Of a stretch of DNA of 64,000 nt, positions 22,040 through 33,520 are shown one piece after another. Below the pieces are notes generated by a model. That model saw only the letters and a program-made list of their open reading frames with translations. It was not told where the DNA came from and did no database searches. Positions within the stretch are counted from its first letter, which is position 1, and each line of letters starts with the position of its first letter. Source of the DNA: Impatiens glandulifera. Its lineage: Eukaryota > Streptophyta > Magnoliopsida > Ericales > Balsaminaceae. The stretch lies in NCBI RefSeq assembly GCF_907164915.1, contig NC_061863.1, positions 45,977,382-46,041,381 on the forward strand, read 5' to 3'. The translations under genes and the position numbers were made by a program.

Positions 22040-22208
22040 GATGTATGATAATACAATTTAATTGTTTTTCACATTGCTTAATTGTTTTTTACTAATGATT
22101 GTTTAATATATTTACTCTAGTCTTCTTTCTATAAATAATATAAACCACTTCACTAAAAAAATCTATACTAAATTAAAAAATATTAATAATATATATTTTT
22201 TATAAATA

Positions 22209-24116
22209 TTTTTTTTTGGAAAATAACTTAACGCCATTTCATTAATATCCAAAAGTGGGAGAAATAGTCCATTATCAAAGTTAGACAAACCCTAACTTTG
22301 ATTAAAAGAATCAAACGATCCTAGAATATATGATTAGAAACAAAAAAATAGAGATGACAAAGAAGTAAAGCATACTAATCATACTACTTAACATTCGTGT
22401 TCAATGTAGCCAATATCATTTCCGTTACTTTCGGATCACAATATGCTGCTCTCGTAGCCCACCTACTTTTCATAATTATTTGTTTGGCTCTATGCTTCTT
22501 TATTGGTGATTGAACTGTTGAATTTGACGATGACTATTTGTGAGCATTGACTTCATTCCCTTGGATCAATTTTGTTTTAGAGGAGCAAGCACTAATCTGA
22601 TAAAAGGAATTATGTTTCAGTATTTTAGGAATTTTACATTCCTTTGCTTCATTTTTGTCTGACTTGCTTCGGTCTACTTTCAAAATTTCTTTTTCATTAT
22701 CATTCAATTCATTCTTATCACTTTATTCCTTTGATTCTTCCTCTTTTCCTTTCTCTAACTCTTCATCATCTTATTTCTCTAATTATTCATCTTTCATTTC
22801 CTTTGATTCTTCATCATTCCCATCATCTGCATCTCAATCTTTAGCTTCCTCATTTTGATTGTCTAATTTTTTAGTTTTAGCTTCCTCATTTTGCTCCTGA
22901 ACTTTTAGCTTTTCTTTCTGTTCTTCAATTGCTTTTGCACATTTATTATTGAGATGTTCAAAAATATTGCAGAACGTACATTTGTTTGGTCTCCATTCAT
23001 ACGTAATATCCATGTCTATGGGTTAACCTCTTCTATCAACTAATTTATCTTTGCTAGTAAAGTGTTTTAGGATGCACTTCAATACTTATCCTAGCATATG
23101 TGATGTGTTCGCTTTACTCCGTTATTGGGTCCATATGTAATGGTTTTCCCAAGAGACTAGCGAAATGGCTAAGTGCTTTTGCGTTATACACATGAGCTGG
23201 AATGTTCCTTAGATTGAACCAAATTTGAGCTATTTCCTTCGGTTTGCTGAGTAGGTTCATACCATCAGACAACTTTTCCAGCTTCATATAGTTTTACCCA
23301 ACATATGTGTGTCCCAACTTCAGAATATTTTCCAGATTTATTCCCTACTTGAATTTCAAAAAAAAAATATCATGGATATTTGTTAGTACCTTTAGTCTCA
23401 TATGCTCTCATTGTTTTGGAAAAACATTCTTAGTGACTAGGAAAGATACACGATTCATACCTATGTAGTTCCCAACAACTACATTTTCCCATTCTTTAAT
23501 GAATTTTCCCTCCACTTCAACATGTAATTTAAACTCAAATGGGGATTTAAGAATCTCAACTTTTTGGTTTAAAATCTCTTAGGTAAGTTTTGCCTTTATA
23601 TTTCTCCCATCTTCATATTTCTGTCCAGCATTTTTCTTCCAAACTTCATTAACTTTCCAACTGGAATTAATTTTGATAGAATAAGTCTTGGTTTTTGGGT
23701 ACTTCATAAGCTCCCTCATTGTTTCCACAGACCAACTAACTATCTTCTTGTATTCCTCTTGTTTTAGTAAGATAGTGAATATTGAGTTGGATAGTGGTTT
23801 ACTGTGTTTTTTCCTTACTAAGCAGAATCTCTCATTTCTTTGCTTGGAACAACAATATCGTAATTTGATTATTGAGTCCGTAAAGATTGGCCCTTTCGTT
23901 GTATCCAAAATTCCATATTTCATCATTTTTTATTTCAGGCTTCAAACTTTCCGTTTCATTCTGCATTTTTTCCTCAATCTTTTGAGAGCTTTGTTTCTGC
24001 ATTTCTGATTTTTCAGAAATCTGTTTTTTCCTTGTTTCATCTATCGTTTTCTTGTTTGAATCGATTTCCACGAAGTCATTCACTTCTTTTGCCTTATTCC
24101 TATTCTTTCTCCCCAT
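22209..24116 (-). mobile_element. LINE remnant: ORF1 (DUF4283-like) plus 3' tail, no ORF2
   Basis: The minus strand opens at 24116 with MGRKNRNKAKEVNDFVEI, a Lys/Glu-rich start. It continues through a DUF4283-like region (WFNLRNIPAHVYNAKALSHFASLLGKPLHM, YARISIEVHP, read across 23300-23050) and a decayed C-terminus. The 3' end reads tattaatgaaatggcgttaag followed by an A-run (22209-22217), the usual tail of plant LINEs. The endonuclease and reverse transcriptase ORF that should follow is absent. Several stops and frameshifts occur. ORF1 proteins bind the element RNA. Confidence 0.75.
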
Positions 24117-25587
24117 CTTAGTAGAAGAACTGGAATGTAGAAAATTAAGAATGTAAACAACTATACCAAACTCAATTACTTATAGCCGAGAAAAATCTAC
24201 GACTATAAATGACCGTAGACTAGCGAACTAGTGACCCTATTTCACAACTCAACGACCTAAGAACTGAAAGCAATCGATGACTTAGAGCAATCACAACCCC
24301 AGACTTGTTCTCAAACAACCCTAGCGACAGTATTTATGATTTCCCGACCCAATATTCGTGACACAAGTGAACAATTTCTAGATGAATGTACTAGACGTGC
24401 CAATTATGTCGATCATCCTGACGATCGTGACTCTAACTACGTTATTCGTAACCTACAACCATATTTCGCGCGACCATTCTGATTGTGCCGAACGTGTTGA
24501 CCGTGATGATCGTGTCGACGATTGTGATTCTGATATGATTATCCCCTAGAGTTTCCGCTCTCCCATGTTCGATAATGAAATGGAACAACGTATTAAGTAT
24601 GTAGCCCGCAAACACACTTAACCATTTAACCAGACGCATAATTTGCCATCTGACGAGCTCGAACCCAAGAACTTAGGGTTAGTATCCGCCTCTTATTGCC
24701 GCTAGGCTAGAAGAGGAGATAAAAATGTGGCAACGGATTACATATTTTTTTTATCTATCATAATAAGTATGATATAGTCAATAAGTCTATTTAAGAATAC
24801 TGAATTATTATTTTTTTAATCATGGCCTCTAATTATGTTTTAATTCAAACTCTTTAATTGACTAAGCATAAAAAAAATTAATTGTTATTGAAGAAAATGG
24901 TTTTAGACTAATTGATAAAAAAAAAAGACAAAAATCTATTTTAATGAAATACAATCTAGTAAAAGAAATAAAATAATTAGAGATTATATTTTTGTATGGA
25001 TAATTTGGATAATCTTAATCCAATCCAAATTTAATTTACTTCGAACTCAATTTAAACCGAAATATTTAATTCAAAATCTAAAATAGTATGCCTTACACAT
25101 ATGACTAAATATTTCATAATAATGAACTCATATACATAAACATTAATAGTTAATAGAGCTAAAAAGAAGATCAAATAACCTATAATTTGATCAAATTAAT
25201 TTTACGGATAGTAGAAATTCCAATACATATAGACATAGTTCCCTAAAATATGGTTGTCGATTTTGCAATATTAGTAGAGAATCATTGATCGTACCTCACA
25301 TTATCGTTTCACGACTTTAATTTTTAGTAGTTTGTAATGATTATGTGTAGCTCTAGATTTAATTTATCCATTTGTTCGTCACTTAAATTAGTGTAGTCTA
25401 AATTTTGTCGTTACTTGTCTGTATCTATATTATCGAGAACCTAGATTTAGGTTTGGTTCATTCTTTGACTGCGGAAGAAAGACTTGTCTCAATCGTCGGT
25501 TGACTAGATCCAGAAAGACATGGGAATTTTAGGCATTAGATGATGATGATTCTATGTAGATATTTTTAGATGGATGAGTGAGTCCTC
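24117..25587. other. Intergenic DNA, no gene recognised
   Basis: 24117-24350 is probably the LINE 5' leader. 24350-24640 has a higher-GC patch with repeated gatcgtga words and a short open stretch that I cannot identify. The rest is AT-rich. 25190-25255 is shared with 63085-63150. Confidence 0.4.
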
Positions 25588-25592
25588 ACTGA
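25588..25592 (+). repeat. Target-site duplication of the gypsy element, left
   Basis: actga, identical to 28418-28422. Confidence 0.85.
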
Positions 25593-26012
25593 TGTTGTGA
25601 CTCTAATATTCACAACAATGAGGATTATATTACCGATATTGCTGAGTTGGACTAGGGCTGAAATAGAAGTGGTTATATCTTTTAGGGGCTATTTTACAAT
25701 TGTTAGTCTATAAATAAGGTTAGGATTGTCAAGGAGAGGGGTTGATATTTTTGATATTCTAATTGCAATATTTTCTATTTCTAATTACCAGAGTTGTCGC
25801 TCCTGGTAACCCTAACCATAAACTCCCAATTTCTATTCAATCTGTTTTTTATCAATCTATTCTTCTATTCAATCTGTTCTTCTATTAAATTTGTTCTTTT
25901 ACCAATCTATTCTTCTATTCAATTTGTTTTCTACTCACTTTGTTCTTCTATTTTCTCCTCTAAGAAACTTTTATTGCGCAACTTATATCGTGATTGACAG
26001 GTGATCACGACA
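25593..26012 (+). repeat. 5' LTR of the gypsy element
   Basis: 420 bp, similar to 28002-28417 with scattered substitutions. TATAAATA at 25710-25717. The second half holds repeated ttctattcaatctgttc words. Confidence 0.9.
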
Positions 26013-26014
26013 AG

Positions 26015-26026
26015 TGGTATCAAAGC
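26015..26026 (+). other. tRNA-Met primer-binding site of the gypsy element
   Basis: TGGTATCAAAGC, 2 bases after the 5' LTR. It differs from the standard TGGTATCAGAGC at one base. Confidence 0.8.
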
Positions 26027-26052
26027 TTACGATCCCTGGACTTCCGCTGAAA

Positions 26053-27990
26053 ATGGTGAATTCACGTAACAAAAGTAATGAAGAGATGATCCAGAATCTA
26101 ACTGAACGCATCGAGACGATGGAATCACAAATGAATGATAAGTTCCAGTTACTGTAGCTAGAGAATCCAAGACTAATTAGAATATTGAAGCAAAGAAGAT
26201 TGAAACTGCTCGTCACTTGGAGATTATGCAGAAAGATAACGTTGAGAAATATGAATCTATAATAAGACTACTGAAATCCAAGAATTTGAACACAAATAAT
26301 AAATCAACCGAAGACAAAGGAGGAGGTTCAAATACACCTCCACTATAGCCGAGATCTAGACATGGAACAACTCCTTATGAGAGAGATGGTATTTATAAAA
26401 GGCCAGACAAACAAACGGTCAGACAAAATTTTGGAACAACTAAGACTCCTATTAGTAATTGAAATTAAACTACAGGTTCTAATTCGATACAGACTGTGGA
26501 AGGTATGTCAATTAAGCAACCACGGATGGATATGGACAAATTTGATGGCTCAAACCCTAAGGGATGAATTAGAAGAGTCATTAAATTTTTCGATCACTTC
26601 ACCATGCATGAAGAAGAAAAGGTAAGGTACGTGTCTTATTTTCTTTCTGGTGAGGCTGATGTATGATTTTATGATTATCTGATAGATCATCCATTACCAA
26701 ATTGGGAAGAATTCTCTGAAGAGGTGTTATTGGCATTTCAAGAAGAGGGACACCAAGATGTGATAATATAATTTAATTAGTTGAGACAAATAAACTTTGA
26801 AAGACTATATCTATCAATGACAAGATCTAAGAGCATTAGTTGAAGCTAAATGTCTTCCACAGAACAACGAATACTATGTGAAGAATTTCATGGGAGGCTT
26901 ACGACCTGAATTGAAAGAGGTTAAAAAGATAGCAGGACCAGTGACATTAGATCAGGCAATAAAGCTGGTTAAGGTGAAGGACGAGTTCCTCGAACCCCTT
27001 GGTAAGGAAACAAAATTGTTCACTAAATTGCCAACTTAGACCACAAATGTAGCACAACCAAAACCTCCATAGAGCAATAGCCAACAAGGTACGTTTAGAC
27101 CAACTATTAACGAAAATACTACTGAAATACCAGGTTGAGATCTCACGTTTGCAGAAATGAGAGAAAAACGTGCTAAAGGTATTTATTTCAAGTGTGATGG
27201 GAAATATTCCAAAGATCATGTTTGCCCCAATTGTCATCAGCTATTCAATATTGAAGCAATGAAAGACGAGATAGACGACTAGTTTAAAGCTAAAGAGGAG
27301 TCCAAAGCCGAATATACCTATGATGACAAAAATGACTGTCTTAAGGCTAAATAGGAGGCCAGAGTCGAAAGGGTTAACGACGGGGGTTCAATTTCAATGC
27401 ACACTCTTAATTGAAGTGCTAATAATGCTACGCTCAAGATTATTGGGCAGCTCAAAACAAGGAAAAGCACTTTATTAATCAATAGTGGTAGTACGCATTC
27501 GTTTATTAATGATGGTACTACATCTTAGTTGGGTTGTGTTGTAAAGGAAACAATGCCTATGGGGTGACTATTGCAGACGGAGGCAGAATATTTAGTCGAT
27601 TTTTATACACGAATTTGGCTTGGAAAATGTATAATCATGATTTTCTACTAGACTTTTGAACGATCAAGTTCGGAGGTTATGATATGGTTTTGGGAGTTGA
27701 TTGGATGACTAAATATGGACTAGTGAGCCTTGATTTCGAGAAGAGAGTTATGAAAGATAGGTTATCCGGCAAGAAGATTCGACTGTCTGGTGATATGGAG
27801 GGCAGTTCCTTTTATTTAATGACAGGGGACGACGTAGCTCGTAATGTGAAGAAGGGTTACGATTGTTTTGGGGGTCAACTATTTTTTATGAATGCCGAGC
27901 CTACAACTCTGTTATCAGCCCAATTTCCTGAATTCTATAAGCAGTTTCCGATGCAGAAGCCACGTTCGAAAAGGGCAAGGAAGTTCTTAA
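26053..27990 (+). pseudogene. gag-protease of the gypsy element, broken
   Basis: The ATG at 26053 (MVNSRNKSNEEMIQNLTERI) leads into a coiled-coil start. A Ty3 gag core follows (GSNPKGWIRRVIKFFDHFT, GEADV, DYLIDHPLPNWEEF), in different frames with stops. Then comes a retropepsin-like protease: the active-site motif reads LLINSGSTHSF (Asn codon 27481-27483) where the family has DSG, and GYDMVLGVDWM is kept further on (27679-27711). Gag forms the particle and protease cleaves it. The copy is inactive in both. Confidence 0.82.
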
Positions 27991-28001
27991 GGGGAAAGGA
28001 A

Positions 28002-28417
28002 TGTTGTGACTCTAATATTCACAATAATGAGGATTTTATTACCGATATTGCTGAGTTGGACTAGGGCTGAAATAGAAGTGGTTATATCTTTTAGGGGCTA
28101 TTTTACAATTTGTTAGTCTATAAATAAAGTTAGTATTGTCAAGGAGAGGGGATGGTGTTTTTGATATTCTAATTGCTATATTTTCTATTTCTAATTACTA
28201 GAGTCGTCGCTCTTGGTAACCCTAACCCTAAACTCCCAATTTCTATTCAATCTGTTCTTTTATCAATCTATTTAATTTGTCCTTTTATTAAATCTGTTCT
28301 TTTATCAATTTATTCTTCTATTCAATCTGTTCTTCTACTCGCTTTGTTCTTCTATTTTTTCCTCTAAGAAACTGTTATTGCGGAACTTAAATCGTGATTG
28401 ACAAGGTGATCACGACA
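28002..28417 (+). repeat. 3' LTR of the gypsy element
   Basis: 416 bp, ending gatcacgaca, followed by the actga duplication (28418-28422). Confidence 0.9.
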
Positions 28418-28422
28418 ACTGA

Positions 28423-28747
28423 CCTGAGCGATTTCAATCACATAGTGGGCCTTTTATTTGGTAGGTAACATCACCAAAGAGTATCATCAAATTTGACTAC
28501 GAAGGAAGGGTCGATGTAATTAAGTCGTCGAAGAGGAAGAAAAAGACTAATAAGGTTCATTTCGAAGAAGTGAAAGGGCACCGTCTTATTTCTTTCCAGA
28601 ATTTGTTTTTGGCGAGATGTTGTTTCTTCTGATTCGGTAGCACTAAGAACTTTTTATTGTAAACCAGAGATAGCAGTGATGGAAAAGAGACAAAGATGAT
28701 GACTTGATCTTCCATAGGCCTTTAATAAGATAAGGGTGAAGCCCGCC
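28423..28747. other. Short unassigned segment
   Basis: Continues the sequence into which the gypsy element inserted. A short open run (SSKRKKKTNKVHFEEVKGHR) is seen near 28510-28590, but I do not recognise it. Confidence 0.35.
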
Positions 28748-30647
28748 AGACTCACTTCATTGTGACGGAAACCCGACGGGAAGCTCTCCTTAACGAACAA
28801 AGGACTAGAGGAAGGGAAAGTAAGTGGACCTGAACCAATGAATCATGACATTATCAGCTATTCTGATATTAAAATTAGATATAGATTAAATTGGATTAGT
28901 TGACTCTTTTTTTTATTTGGACTCCAACAAAACTTTGTCATTATTTTCGATTAAATCTTCTTTTAAACGGACTTCCGAACCAATTCTCGCAATTGAAGAC
29001 TCATCCTTAGCCTAAGGGGCGAATCCTTTTATAAATTCAATACAAGGCTGCTCTTTGAAGCTTGCAAAAAGAAGGGATTGGTCCTAATCCACAAACTCAA
29101 AGAGGGATCGCAAGACATGAGAAATTCTCAATCTTGTACCCACTTCGCGATACACATTTTCTTTTAAGGGATAGGTCCTCATATCCATAGATTATAGAGG
29201 TGTTTAACCATTAGTTGAAACCCCGCTATTAATTATTAGTTGGTATCCAAGGGAAATACTGGACATTACCAAAAAGGAAACACTAGTTTCACTTGGAATC
29301 AGAATTGGTAACAAAAGGGAACCGTGCATAATAATGAGCATTGGTGTGTGGACACAACGCCATTGAATGTTACAAACTACGCTGGTAGAGAAAATAGAAT
29401 AGTAAAAGAAAGTTGAACATAGTTTACATCTTTTTGCTTTAATGAAAATGCTTCTCGAATTAGAGAAGATTCTAGATGTTCTATATGAATAAATTGAAAA
29501 AAAAAATTATTATTTTATTTCTTTATAGATACAAAAGAATTTAGTTTATTTCAAGTTACAACCGAAATTATAAATATCTTTTGCCTACCAAGATAGTTTG
29601 AAATTATAAAATTTAAAGAAAAAAAAGATTTCACGTTTATTTCTTGTCCAATATGCGGAAAGATATATATGCCAAGGTTAATTAACCTGTTACGACATTA
29701 AATAATGGTGCATATCATGTAACATATTTCATGCATTTTTAGAGTGAAAATAATATATTAATTTTTATTTCAGGTAGGTCCAGCATTTCCAACAAAATTT
29801 GTAATGAAGATGAAATATTATACCAAACTGAAAACAAATGTTTGGTTATCCAATTTGTATGTTTATTTCATGTTTTCATGTACAATTAACTCTAAATTTG
29901 AATTTTTGTTATAATTACTATTCATGACATTATATTATTAATTTTTAATTTAATTAAAATTTTATTTTAATTTTAAGTTATAATTTTTTAGTGGAATCCA
30001 ATCTGTAATCAAAATTAAAAAATAAAAATAAAAAATCTTATGACAATTGATATCAATTTTAACTTTGCACTTATTATACTATTATCATTAATTATTAAGA
30101 ATAGTACGGTCATTGCAACATTTGTTCTCAATCATTAATCAAATTCAAATATAATTATATGTCAGCTGAGGCATATCTAAGTTAGGGATGTGTGGGCTTA
30201 AATTTATTAAAAGTTAAAAAGTTTTTTCTAATCAAATTAATGTCCAATTACATTCTATTTTTCTATTTTTTTTCAATCAATTTCATTATCTAATAAAATA
30301 TTTATTTAGTTTTTGTCATTTTATATTTCAAGTCTACCTTAACTTTTTTTTTTTTAATTTCATCAAAATATTTTCAGATTTATATCATATATGATCTCTT
30401 TCAAGGCTTTAAATTTCATGATCATATTGAGCTTTCATGAACCTGATTTATATATATTCCCATTTAAAATATTTAAATTGTGTATTTTATTACCATGTAA
30501 TTAAAAGTTAATATACTAATCACACTCATGTTATATTAGGAGTTTACATTTTCTTACACAAAAAAAGAAATATTTTATGAAAAAAGTATCTCATTAAAAT
30601 TATATAAAAGTCATCTCTATTAAAAATATTAGAAACAAAATCAATTG

Positions 30648-31112
30648 AAAATATGTTCTGGCACAACGTCTCCCAATTATCGTGTCAGATACTCCCAGTT
30701 ATCGTGTCAGATATCTATCTAACGAGGCAAAATGGAGACGAGAATCTAGCTCAAGTAACGAGGCAAAATGGAGACGAGAATCTAGCTCAAGTGGGTAAGC
30801 GGAGGAAGGTCTCTTACATGTGTAGCTTTACAGATATTGATGCCACTATCAAGAAGCATATTTGTAAATCGCGATTCATGAGGCACGAGAAACAAAGGAC
30901 TACTTCGAATATGTCCGACAATGAAGGAGAATAATTATCGTTCTAAGACTAATGATTCATCATGTGCCATTTGTTTAGAAGGGTATGAGAAAGGAGTGCA
31001 ATTGATGGTTGGACCTTGCTAGCACATGTTTCATAGAGTTTGCCTCTTAAAATGGTTGCCGGGTTCTTGCCCCATATGTAGGGGATGCTTGACCAAAGTG
31101 TTCAGTATGTAT
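30648..31112 (+). pseudogene. RING-H2 gene copy A, 5'-deleted and mutated
   Basis: The 3' half of the gene that is intact at 48721-49497. Relative to that gene, 899 bases (promoter and first 117 or so codons) are missing. The join is at the 7-base aaatatg present at both ends of the lost piece. Two small tandem duplications follow (about 22 bp at 30665-30708 and 35 bp at 30719-30790). The RING Cys-Ser-His segment reads tgctagcac, which creates a stop, and the final stop TAG became TAT. It cannot make the protein. Confidence 0.88.
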
Positions 31113-32694
31113 ATTGGATGTATTTGGTTTTGTCATTAAATATATTATTATGTGTAGGTCTAGATTGAATTTGTTATTTCTTGTGATCTAATTGAATGAG
31201 AATCTAGATTTTATGGTTTATTGTTGTTACATAAATTTAAACTTTAAAAATTTAAACAATATAATCTAGATGTTTATAAATATTTGTTTTCTAATGAATT
31301 CATAATCATATATATAATTTTCAATTCACAATTACAATAATATAAATTTCAACATTTTTATAGAATAAACTATTGTCATTTGGTGTGATATAAATGAATG
31401 AGAATATATATTTTGTCTTTTGGTGTTACCTAAATTATTGAGAAACTATTTTTTGTCGTTAATTGTTTTAAAATAATTAAAAATATAGTTTTTTTTGTAG
31501 TTTGTAAAAATAATAATTTTGTTACCATACTAATAAAATTTAAACATTCGAGCATGTAAATGATTATTGGTTTATTTGGTTGAAAGAATATAATACTATA
31601 TATATATATTCATAAATATTTGTTTTTTAATTAGTTTCTAATCATATTTATAAATTGCAATCCACCTTTACAATAACATATAATATAAGCATTTTTTTTT
31701 AGAAACAAACTATTTTTATTTGGTGAATTATTTAAATAAAATAAAATTTATTTATACTAAAATACTAAACAAAATTATAAGATAAAATTCTAAAATTCAC
31801 AAATATTTTAAAGACTTTTTTAATAATTTAATTATTCTACCTCATAGGTATTGACAGTGCCGGCCCCAACAATTGGGCTGCCCCATCCCGTGTAAGAAAA
31901 CTTAGAAAATTTTGTTTGATGTCTAATTTTAGTTTAAATTATTTTATTAAAAATTATGTTTTTGATGAGATTTGAACGCATAACCATTAAGTAAAATATT
32001 TTTATCTTAAGCCACTAGATTACACATTATAATTTTAAAATCTAATAAATTTAACTAAACTCCTATTTTTATTATTAAATGGGCTGTCCTTAGTAGTGGG
32101 TTGTCCGAACCACCCTAGGGTCGACCCTGAGTATTAAGGGTAACTATATATGTTATATAATGGTTTGATTTAAAACTTAATAAAACAGTAACTTTTATAT
32201 GGTAAAATAATTTTAAAAAATTGAAATATAAATAGATAAGAAAAAATCCTAAAAAGAGAAAAAATCAAATCAAACATAAATGTATTAACATTATCATTAT
32301 TTTTCACATTTATATATTTCTAAAAAAGTATTATACTTTTTTCTTTCAAAAATTTAAAATTATATTTATATACAGGAATAAATTATACTTGTATATTTTT
32401 AAAAATAAAATATTACTTTGATTTAAATTTTGAAAACAAAAGCATTGTAATTGATTTTTGATGAATGTTATGTTTATATCTAAACTTTGGTAGAATATTT
32501 ATCTAGAACGTCAACAAAAAAAAAAAATAGTCTTCATTACTTATCAAATTGGAAGAGATTTTGAGTGATCAGTTGTTCATATGAATCATAAACTACCTCG
32601 TTTTATCATTAATTTTCAAGTGATAAAAACAGTTATATGAATTATAATTAAACTACGTCGTTTTATCATTAATTTTTTATCACCAAGTTATATT

Positions 32695-32900
32695 AATTTT
32701 ACCATTCCACCGATGAGTACATAGCCTTCTTCTTCAACCCAACATTGTGTTTAATGAGTTGAATACTGGAGTTCTATATCCGATCACAAATGACAATTAT
32801 GAATGTTTCATTCTATAGAAAAGAGATCACGGTGAAAAACATGTTTCCTTAGTTGTTTTAAATTACAATGAAATATGTTCTCACCCGTCTTTTGTAAACA
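32695..32900 (+). pseudogene. Fragment of a second RING-H2 family gene (block A)
   Basis: ttccaccgatgagtacatag ... gaatgtttcattctatag ... gagatcacggtgaaa matches the middle of the family (HSTDDYMAF, ILNVSLYTKEIMMKDI as in the copy at 60328). Only about 200 bases remain, with stops. The same fragment is at 50812-51005. Confidence 0.7.
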
Positions 32901-33520
32901 TATTATTTTTGCACCCAAAAATTAAAATAAATCAGTTCGGGAGAAAAAATAGAAGATATTTCAAAACTTATTTTCCCTTTTAAACTTGGTCTAAACGTAA
33001 ATTTTTAAAATAAACAAAATTTTAATGATTTATTATCTTCAGATTGACAAATTTGAAAAACAATTAATAACTTTTTAGTATAATATTACTATTTAACATG
33101 TACAGAACAACTATATGTTTTTACCCTCAATCACTATTTTTCATAAATAATTGGAATTCAGGAGACCTTATCGGTTTGAAAAAAATATGAATTTTGAGTT
33201 TAATATTTTATTGACAAATTTGTGTAGAAAGTGTTCAAAAGGCCAAAATAAAAAAACTAAGTTAAATCGGGCGGTCTGAAGCTTGGTCAACACAAGTCAA
33301 AGCGAGAATACTGCGCCAAGACATTTCAAAATGCAGAGATGACATCATCATGACATCAATGGGAACCACATTTGAAAAATTCCCAATTATGTTCTTCAAT
33401 TGGTATCACTCGGCTGAAGGAAGACCAACAAAAACCTCAAACTTCTAAAAATCATTCCGCCTTCAATATTTGATGGCTATGGATGATTTCAGATATTTTT
33501 AGAAAGCTTGAAAAATTCTC

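Larger units (their letters stand above)
25593..28417 (+). mobile_element. Ty3/gypsy deletion derivative, 2,825 bp
   Basis: Two LTRs (25593-26012 and 28002-28417) with TGTTGTGACTC/GATCACGACA ends, a perfect actga duplication outside, a primer-binding site TGGTATCAAAGC (26015-26026) and a polypurine tract ttaaggggaaagga (27988-28001). The interior encodes only gag and protease; reverse transcriptase, RNase H and integrase are missing, with the protease running almost directly into the polypurine tract. Confidence 0.9.
28748..33520 (+). repeat. Duplicated block A (RING-H2 gene segment)
   Basis: Aligns by eye along nearly its whole length with 46409-51643, starting at agactcacttca and ending near ggatgatttcagatattttt. 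It includes the upstream flank, a RING-H2 pseudogene and a downstream RING-gene fragment. No terminal inverted repeats or target duplication were found. Confidence 0.85.

Noticed and set aside
28748..33520. Block A/B as a transposon (Helitron or Pack-MULE) carrying the RING gene
   Set aside because: No terminal inverted repeats, target duplication or Helitron ends were found, and the three blocks have different limits. Segmental duplication is the simpler reading.
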